Assembly: GCA_015680685.1 (NCBI GenBank)
Contig: MNCI01004062.1
Location: forward strand, 4,501-29,989
Origin: Gnetum montanum
Lineage: Eukaryota; Streptophyta; Gnetopsida; Gnetales; Gnetaceae
DNA length: 25,489 nucleotides
Direction of reading: 5' to 3'
Part shown: positions 18,632-25,489 of the stretch, in pieces
How the letters are laid out: the number at the start of each line of letters is the position of its first letter
Position numbering within the stretch: position 1 is the first letter of the stretch
The notes under the pieces: model-generated
The model's input: only the letters and a program-made list of their open reading frames with translations
The model's database searches: none
What the model was told of the DNA's origin: nothing
Program-made: the position numbers and the translations under genes

Positions 18632-19479
18632 GTACCCCTACACTCAACCATACGAATACAAGCATTCACGCACAATCTGGTTGAACTCTGCAAATGGACT
18701 AGTTGCGATATCTAGATAGTTACATGTTGATCATAGTTCGTTGTCTTCCCACCTGGACTAGTATTTACTTGATCACGTATGGTTTAGTACAAAGTGAGGG
18801 AAATGATGTGGTCCTAAACTAGTGCTACTCCTAGGGATAATGGAGAATAAGCTTGATTAAACTAATAAGTAGTAGGAAGTGAAGTCTAAGCTAGCCTAAG
18901 TGCGATGAGCATCCATCCTTAATCATCTGTACGCATCTTGGACCTCATGTACTACTTTTGGGATTACCAGGTGTATATTACTTGAGCACTCCTAGATATG
19001 CTACTGGGTTACCAAGTAGTTACACTTAAATGTTCGTAATTAAGTTGTACTCATTCCACAATTAACAACAAGAATAGTAAGTGATAATAAAGAAGTATTA
19101 ATTAAGAAAACAATAAATAATAATAATGATTAAACAATTAAGAACTAAGTGAATGCTACAATGATGGAGTAATCTCGATCTTTATTGTCGATCATGTGCA
19201 TGTCCAACTATGTCACACTTGAATAAAGGTTCTATACAATTACAATCATCACACTGCAGGCATGCACTGGGGAAAGAATTGAAATGAATTGAAACTGAAA
19301 AAAAAGACTCTACTCTAACACTATTTGACTCTCTCTCATTCTTGTGCACCTAAATGTGGTATTTATAGGCTTACACAGGAACCATGATATCGTGTATTCG
19401 GTATCATTATCCAGGCTACGATATCACGTACTCAATATCGAGGGTTGGATATCAGCACCTAACAAACCATGATTCATCA
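18618..19479 (-). repeat. 3' LTR of element 3 (862 bp)
   Basis: Starts TGATGAGTGGCGAGGTACCCC as in LTR1 and ends GATTCATCA. TATAAATA is at 19360-19367 and AATAAA at 19181-19186 (both minus). The U3 boxes at 19382-19452 are decayed GATATC variants. No clear polypurine tract is visible beside it. Confidence 0.88.
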
Positions 19480-19655
19480 TACACCCACGACTAAATAACA
19501 ACTCATCCTTGAGTCAAAGAAAGTGAGGAACAAGTTCATTCAATTACAAACATGGGATAGGTATGAGATTATAGAATGACAATGGACTATTTCATGCTAT
19601 AATGTGGGACTAAAAAAAATTTGGACATAGACACAAAAGATAAAACTTGTGGAAC

Positions 19656-20960
19656 TCATGGGGTTCCCGGTGGTGGTGGCTCCTCCATGGGTGCCTTTCC
19701 TTTGCCATGCACTCTAGGCTTCTAAGATTTATACTGTTGAAGAAGCGCTTGAAATTTCTCCAATTGGTTCTATGCTAAGGACATTGTGAAGATTGCACCT
19801 ATTGACATGACTAGAGGGTGGTGTGGTGTTGTAAAAGGAACAACACCTCTTGAGAGCTAAACTATGAAGTGACCTATTAACATGTTTTAGAGTATAGACC
19901 TACTATTCCTCTAGGATTTTTGTGTGATGAACCTTTTAGTCACAAGAAAAAGACTCCAACAAACCTTGATGTTCATATATGGGAATATTGTTAATATGTG
20001 TTCATTGGAGAGAGCAATCCATAGTGTTCGTAAAGAAAGTAGGTAATTTGAGGGTAGGGGCATTCTTTAGAGTTTAAATCTCCTTGAAGTACCCATTGGT
20101 TAGCCAATTAGACAATTGACAAAACACACATTTGCAAATCGCCTTGGCCGCAGACTGCCAAAGCTTTGCCAACCCTCCAACCTTGTACTCACCTTTTTGT
20201 GAATGGGGTTGATCCCCTTCAGCAAAGAAACCTAAGGTAGCCTTTGGACTAGCCCAAACATTTTTGACTATGCATTTTATGAATGTTGGAAGACCCATGA
20301 CCTTGGCAATTATTACCTCCATGACCTTTATAGTTTTATTTCCAAGAATGAACATGAAGCCATCCAAAGTTCTAATGGTAACAAAAGTGAGCCCCAAGAG
20401 GAGACGTGTGAGCATGAAGAAAAAGGTTTTTCAAGCTTGGGTGCAGAACACATCCCAAGTGTTCAAGGTGTAGATGTTTACAACATTAGTAGGCTCATGG
20501 TACACAATTTGATGACTCGTTGGCATAAGGGCAATAAGGATCAAACAAGACAATAAATTGCACATCTATNTACCTACTTTCTTTACGAACACTATGGATT
20601 GCTCTCTCCAATGAACACATATTAACAATATTCGCATATATGAACATCAAGGTTTGTTGGAGTCTTTTTCTTGTGACTAAAAGGTTCATCACACANCAAT
20701 ATTTGTATTGATATGGAGAAAATCTATAGTGATTAAATTCCTTCTCTTGCATGATTGGGAGATATAATTTTCATAGCAGCATCTTTTCTTCCTTGTTTTT
20801 ACCTCTTTTAATTGTTCCTTTAGGATGGTGTTTTCTTACTATTTTAATTCTTCTTTTAGGATGATTTTTTCTTTCATGACATAGCATTTTGCTTGTTCAA
20901 GCCTAACATCAAGCCTTGCTTGTGTTTACTACCTTGTCCACACTTCTACTTGCTAATATA
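19656..20960 (-). pseudogene. Second ORF of element 3 (fragmented)
   Basis: The C-terminal part is readable down to a TGA at 19656-19658: GKGKAPMEEPPPPGTP, with NQLEKFQALLQQYKS before it, broken by TAGs. It is homologous to the end of the element 2 ORF. A clean 113-codon stretch (20074-20415) contains TIKVMEVIIAKVMGLPTFIK and QKGEYKVGGLAKLWQSAAKA, resembling the globular domain seen ahead of the coiled coil in accessory ORFs of plant Tat-like elements (a resemblance from memory, not tested). Further right (about 20700-20960) is a lysine/glutamate-rich coiled-coil-like remnant. The order of fragments looks scrambled and a 125-bp inverted copy interrupts it, so this region may be mis-assembled. 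Non-functional. Confidence 0.55.
19921..20695. repeat. 125-bp inverted repeat bounded by lone Ns
   Basis: Positions 19921-20045 and 20571-20695 are reverse complements with one mismatch that I can see. The right copy is bracketed exactly by single Ns at 20570 and 20696. That strongly suggests a segment placed by the assembler rather than a biological inversion. Confidence 0.88.
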
Positions 20961-20970
20961 ACTAGCCCAT

Positions 20971-21654
20971 GGTATCTTCATAGAGAGTGTTTGTTAATTT
21001 GTTGTAGGGGCATAAGATATCCTTATTAGGATTATATTTTTGTTCCCTACAAGATTCGCTAATACAATATTAATTTAACCTTTAATGTATGGATGAATTT
21101 GGTCTAGAGATTATGTGGAGCATCCCATGGGACATCTCACATAGTCTTGCTAGGAACCAAAAACTCTCCTTGTAGCTACTAGTTACTTTGTACCTTGTTT
21201 AAGCTCAATTCCCTCAACACTTGTTTATCTTTATTCTAATGTTATTTTTGCACAGCTGTGAAATCAATGACCTCTTATCTATCATCTAATTTTTATGTAC
21301 AAGCAATGATTTTGATAGTGTGTATTCTTCCAACTTATGGTATAACTTCTAGTGGATCAATCAAATACTGCTAAAGTATTCTTAATCTCTCCATCTCTTG
21401 TGCACATTTGGTTGAAAGATAAAAAATAAATTCTTGTAAGAATAGGTTTAGATGATAATACATGACTCTCATTTATTATGAAAAGACCATGGCTTTTCAA
21501 TTCATTGACTTGATCTAGTGCTTTCTTTACATTGAATTCTATTATTTGGACTTCATACTTCAACTCTCAAAACACTCATGAGTATGACTAAACAATGAGT
21601 TGAAAGAATTCATGGTGATACACATAATTCTTGTTATAGAAAGAACTAATTGAA
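20971..21654. other. AT-rich DNA without recognisable genes
   Basis: Nothing recognisable on either strand. It may be further decayed interior of element 3; I see no LTR, PBS or gag motif. Confidence 0.45.
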
Positions 21655-22096
21655 TACCTTAAGAGGAGTTTTCACCTAGACTCTATACCTAACAACTCCT
21701 ACTAAGTAAGAAGGCTAGTTAATTTTCCTTTATGATGTTTCAATATACCTTAAGAGGAGTTTTCACCTAGACTCTATAACTAACAACTCTTAATTAGTAA
21801 GAAGGCTAGTTAATTTTCCTTTATGATGTTTCAATATACCTTAGGAGGAGTTTTCACCTAGACTCTATACCTAACAACTCTTACTTAGTAAGAAGGCTAG
21901 TTAATTTTCCTTTATGATGTTTCAATATAAGCTTTGCATCATGGTGGTAAATTACTATGTAATCCTATAAAAATACTTCTCTTTATAGAAATAACTAATT
22001 GAATGCCTTAATATAGTTTTCACCGAGACTCCGTACTTAACAACTCTTATGTAGTACAAAGGCTAATTAATTTTCCTTTCTAATGTCTCAATATAA
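21655..22096 (+). repeat. 91-bp tandem repeat, three copies plus one degenerate
   Basis: Units start at 21655, 21746 and 21837 with TACCTTAAGAGGAGTTTTCA and end TTTATGATGTTTCAATA; they are nearly identical. A fourth, diverged and separated by about 70 bp, lies at about 21996-22096. Confidence 0.9.
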
Positions 22097-22880
22097 GCCT
22101 TGCATGTTGATTCAATATAAATCTATAAGCCTTGTATGTAGGCTTGATCAAATCTACCAAGATTAGTGCATCATGTAGCTTTTTTCTTAAGTAATGCACC
22201 ATGGAGCTTTCTTAGGCAAAAAAGACAAGCAAATGTTGTCTTTCTAATGTTACCTCATTGAGTTTAGATCATATGGTGGAGTAGTGTTAAAGAACATATA
22301 ACATTAAGCTCAAAATATTGGAAAGTAATTGTTTTTAATTAATTTTTAGTATTTTATAATTTTAATTTCTTTTTATAACTTTATAAAACCAAAACAAATG
22401 TAACAATAAAGTGCTTAAGTGAGAAATAAAGAAATGATGCTAAAAACATCTAAGTTTAATCTAGTGTAAATATATATAATTAGGATATGAAAGGCTTATA
22501 GGCCACCAAATACTTACCAAATTAAATCATGTTTATTTCACATTTTAACACCTAAGTAAATAAATGTAATAATGAAAATGGGTGAAAAAACTTATCCTTA
22601 TGTGATTGAAAATAATAAAGAACAATTTAAAATATGTATTTGGTGAAATAAGAGATTCAATTTTATAAACTAGTTAATATCCACTTTGCTACATACATTC
22701 TAAACTACAAGACTTTTGTGGCTTCATGTATGTTCACATGCATTATGTCACTTATGGATTGAAACACTAAAAATTCTATTGAAATTAGAAGAAATGTAAC
22801 ACATGTATTCATAGAAGTGAAAGTATGTGTTAGCATGTGTTAATGTAAAAGAAAAAGTTACATCTTAAAATGGAAATAGG
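22097..22880. other. AT-rich DNA without recognisable genes
   Basis: No open frame, motif or long repeat recognised. Confidence 0.5.
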
Positions 22881-22924
22881 CCAATGGTGCTTTATGTGAT
22901 AAAAGAATCATAATTAAACTAAAG

Positions 22925-23420
22925 AGAAAATTTTACAGGATAGTAACTAAGCCTACTATTTTATATGGTTTTGAATGTTGGGCAATACAAAAAGACATGA
23001 ATAAGAAGTTAGTGAGGTAGAGATGCACATGCTTGGATGGATGTTGAATATTACCAAAAGAGATAAAGTGCACAATACAAACATTCAAGGAAGACTTGGA
23101 GTGGCTTCTATCTCAGATAAGTTGCAAAAACGACATCTTAGATGGTTTGGATATGTGCAAGGAAGGTTTGATAACAAACCGATAAAAAATGGTTATTGCA
23201 TCATTATTGTAGGAAAGCTATCAAATGGAAGACCAAAAAAGACATGGAAAATAATGATTGAAAAAGATATTAAAAAGTTGCAAATAAATAAAGATACAAC
23301 TATTTATGAAGGTGAATGAGACAAAGGAACTCATGTAACCATATTAATTTTGTTAGGATAAAACTAAGATTGATGATGATCCAATCTCAAAAGATAGTGT
23401 CTAAGAAAACATAAAATCTA
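22925..23420 (+). pseudogene. LINE (non-LTR) reverse transcriptase, C-terminal remnant
   Basis: The first part (about 22931-23010) reads PTILYGFECWAIQKDMNKKL, matching the xxLYGxECWxxxxxxxxKL pattern found after the RT domain of plant LINEs. After a phase change near 23010, the frame 23023-23319 reads MLGWMLNITKRDKVHN, then LGVASISDKLQKRHLRWFGY and GRPKKTWKIMIEKDIKKL. This is the conserved tail pattern (I-x-DK-(M/L)-x-x-x-RLRWFGHVxRR ... GRPxxTW) of plant L1-type elements. Everything upstream (endonuclease, RT core) is absent, as expected for a 5'-truncated insertion. At the 3' side I see no clean poly(A) tail or target duplication, so it is old. Confidence 0.85.
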
Positions 23421-24385
23421 ATTGAACCATTCATGACAACCCAAACGATGTAGACCACATAGCTTTGGAAAATGATAGTTAAAAAAGCATGGGATGTTGT
23501 TGGACATACCTCCATGCTATCCCAAACTTTGAAAGGTTGTTGATCCATTTTAAAAAAAGGAAATTCTCCTCTTCTCATAACATGTTAAGCTCCTCTTCTT
23601 ATAACATGTTAATCTAAACAGGAACAAGAGACCAACAACAGCAACAAGCTTAATATTAGTGTTGACAGCAGCAACATATTCAAGACAAAGCTTGCGTTCA
23701 TCATGCACACGCTTGGCTTCCAAGCAAATGCACATGCTTGTTTTCAAAGGCTGATGATGAATTATTGATAATAAAAGGTAAACTCTAACTATTTAGGATT
23801 CACCCATATGCAAAAATTCAATCTTTTTCATTCTTTATTCATCTCAATTTTCAAGCATAGCATATTAATTCAATTTCATTTTTCATTAATATCAATTGCT
23901 TGGTTACAACATGTGTGAAATTTCATCATGTTCAAAATATGCCTTCTTGTTCCTAACAAGAGCTATTCAATCTACTAACCCAACTTCATGTCATGGGTTC
24001 AATTCTAGTGGGTATTGCTGAGTTATAAAATTCTATTTGAATGATATATCTTGGGGTGTACCTATGTTTCAATTATTATGGGTTTCCCACACCCCCTAAA
24101 CAAAGAATTAGTCCATCTATGACCTACTCTTATGTTAAGATCATATACCCCTTTAATTACAAGCAACGAGAATGTCCCTTGGTATTTGAAAATCATGATC
24201 ATTACACAAAACACCATGCCATTCATATAGTATATTCATAATTAGGTAACAACTGTGTTAATCCTTCTCACAAAGCAAGAGAGGTCCCAAATGAACTACT
24301 TGACTACAAATACCTTAAAACACTAGATATAATATAAACCACTTGTGTAGTAACTCATTGCATAATGAAAATAATATTGACACAT
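23421..24385. other. AT-rich DNA without recognisable genes
   Basis: One short duplication: CCTCTTCTCATAACATGTTA and CTCCTCTTCTTATAACATGT at 23572-23611. Open frames at 23387-23578, 23550-23747 and 24041-24241 have no recognisable content. Confidence 0.5.
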
Positions 24386-24390
24386 TTAGG

Positions 24391-24585
24391 TCATGGGTAT
24401 TAGGCCCTATAAGGCGTCATGGGTATTAGGCCTTATAAGGCCTGCAAGAGGATAGTATCTACTCCATTCTCATTGGATCATAATTAGCACTTATAGTGCA
24501 AATAAGATATGTGTAAAGATCATGGTTGGTATTATTAAGAACTTATGGTGCAAATAAGATATGTGTAAATGCCATATTTGGTATT
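24391..24585 (+). repeat. Two adjacent tandem duplications
   Basis: A 27-bp unit (TCATGGGTATTAGGCC...TATAAGG) is doubled at 24391-24417 and 24418-24444; its second copy contains the perfect palindrome AGGCCTTATAAGGCCT (24428-24443). Then a 52-bp unit starting ACTTATAGTGCAAATAAGAT is doubled at 24489 and 24541. Confidence 0.85.
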
Positions 24586-24984
24586 TTCTGGAATGTAATG
24601 ATTGAGAAAATGGAATCTCTTAGGAGAGTATTCAACAAAATCTTAAATATATTTACCATAGTTGTTGTGGTGTAGTATAGAAGACAAGAAACAATTTTAT
24701 TTACATCATATTACATCTAATTCAAACCCTAAAGAATAATGCATGCACCTCTCCTTCAAAACCCTTGAAAATGAGTTCCAAATATTATACCCTTAAAAAA
24801 TGCTAATCAAACTTTCAGTATTCAGAATGACCTTGTGAATGATGGGTGGGTTTTTCTATAGAATATTCTAAGCATAGAATATCCTCTCCTAGGGGAGAAA
24901 TGAGTTCCAAATATTTTCAAAAATGAGTTGCAAATATTTTTTTCTGTATTACAATATTGTAACAAAATTTCTATAAAGCTTTAT
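24586..24984. other. AT-rich DNA without recognisable genes
   Basis: ATGAGTTCCAAATATT and ATGAGTTGCAAATATT recur near 24772, 24900 and 24925. Otherwise nothing is recognised. Confidence 0.45.
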
Positions 24985-25489
24985 GCTTAGTCTGGGTTAA
25001 TTCTATATTTTTTCATGATACATGTTCAATTCTATACTTAGTCATGATACATGCTAACCTATGCTTAATCTTGGTCAATTCTATACTTTGTTTTTGTTGA
25101 CACCTTTATTTTTGTTAACCCTTATGATACATGCTTAGCCTTGGTCAAATTCAAAATTCTATAATTTGTTTTTCTTGACCTCTATGATGCTAATCAAATT
25201 TTCTCAACCTTATTTTTCATGATGTTATTCATGATGTTGTCCACTAGTCTATGGCATTAGTCAAATTTGTTCTATCTTAATTTTCATGATGCTAATTCCA
25301 TTGGACATAGGTGCTTCTTAATTTGTTAAATCTTATTTTTATCTTGTCAGTTTGTTAAATCTTATTTTTATGATGCTTGGTCATGATGCTTTATCAAATC
25401 TTATTTTGACGATGCTCCATCAATTTGTAGAATCTTATACAATCTTCATCAATTTGTAGAATCTTATAAAATCTCCATGAAGGGACTTG
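24985..25489 (+). repeat. Degenerate tandem array running off the right edge
   Basis: Loose units of about 30-40 bp made of CATGATACATGCTTAGTCTTGG, TCAATTCTATACTT, then TTTGTTAAATCTTATTTTTATG and CATCAATTTGTAGAATCTTATA. The unit changes gradually toward the right, the same style as 1451-7445. Confidence 0.75.

Larger units (their letters stand above)
18604..20970 (-). mobile_element. Element 3: 3' part of a third copy of the same family
   Basis: Minus-strand orientation: 3' LTR at 18618-19479, then interior to its right with the second-ORF region (19656-20960). The stretch at 19667-19770 aligns with the matching place of element 2 (11149-11260), including GGCTCCTCCATGGGTG. I find no gag, PBS or 5' LTR to the right before the window ends, so the copy is truncated, interrupted or too diverged. 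Flanks of the LTR (CTTGG on the left) show no target duplication that I can pair. Confidence 0.75.

Overview
This window is nuclear DNA from a plant, most likely a seed plant with a large, repeat-rich genome (a gymnosperm would fit, but nothing here proves the lineage). The evidence is a set of Ty3/gypsy-type LTR retrotransposons whose primer-binding site matches the tRNA-Asp site common in plant elements, a small spliced gene whose promoter carries abscisic-acid and seed (RY) boxes, and a decayed LINE reverse transcriptase tail. There are no prokaryotic features.

Layout, left to right. 1-1450 is the 5' end of a minus-strand LTR retrotransposon (element 1): gag running off the window edge, an intact PBS, and a 972-bp LTR with 7-bp TGATGAG/CTCATCA ends. 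1451-7445 is about 6 kb of back-to-back tandem arrays whose unit changes step by step. 7446-8320 has no recognisable gene. 8321-9011 holds the one apparently functional gene, a two-exon, 80-residue, LEA-like hydrophilic protein on the minus strand, with ABRE, RY and TATA boxes upstream and AATAAA downstream. 9012-10253 is AT-rich with no gene. 10259-16711 is element 2, a complete but decayed member of the same family, also on the minus strand and flanked by a 5-bp ATATT target duplication. 16717-18603 is AT-rich with no gene. 18604 to about 20970 is the 3' part of a third family member (element 3). 20970-25489 is AT-rich DNA with a 91-bp tandem repeat, a LINE remnant and degenerate tandem repeats.

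The three elements are one family. Element 2 shows its architecture: LTR, PBS, a gag of roughly 600 codons with a zinc knuckle, a long stretch with no recognisable protease, RT, RNase H or integrase, then a second sense ORF next to the 3' LTR. It looks like a gag-only (TR-GAG-like) non-autonomous gypsy element. The most interesting observation is upstream of the second ORF. A TATA box and a 32-bp block nearly identical to the U3 promoter block of the LTR (all six differences are CpG transitions) are followed by a leader that ends in a branch-point/acceptor site exactly at the ORF's ATG. This suggests a second, LTR-like internal promoter with a spliced leader. Stop codons in both ORFs are nearly all explainable as C-to-T changes, as expected for heavily methylated, silenced copies.

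The assembly is imperfect. There is a 246-base N gap, and each of four single Ns lies at the edge of a locally duplicated or inverted segment, so these structures may be artefacts.
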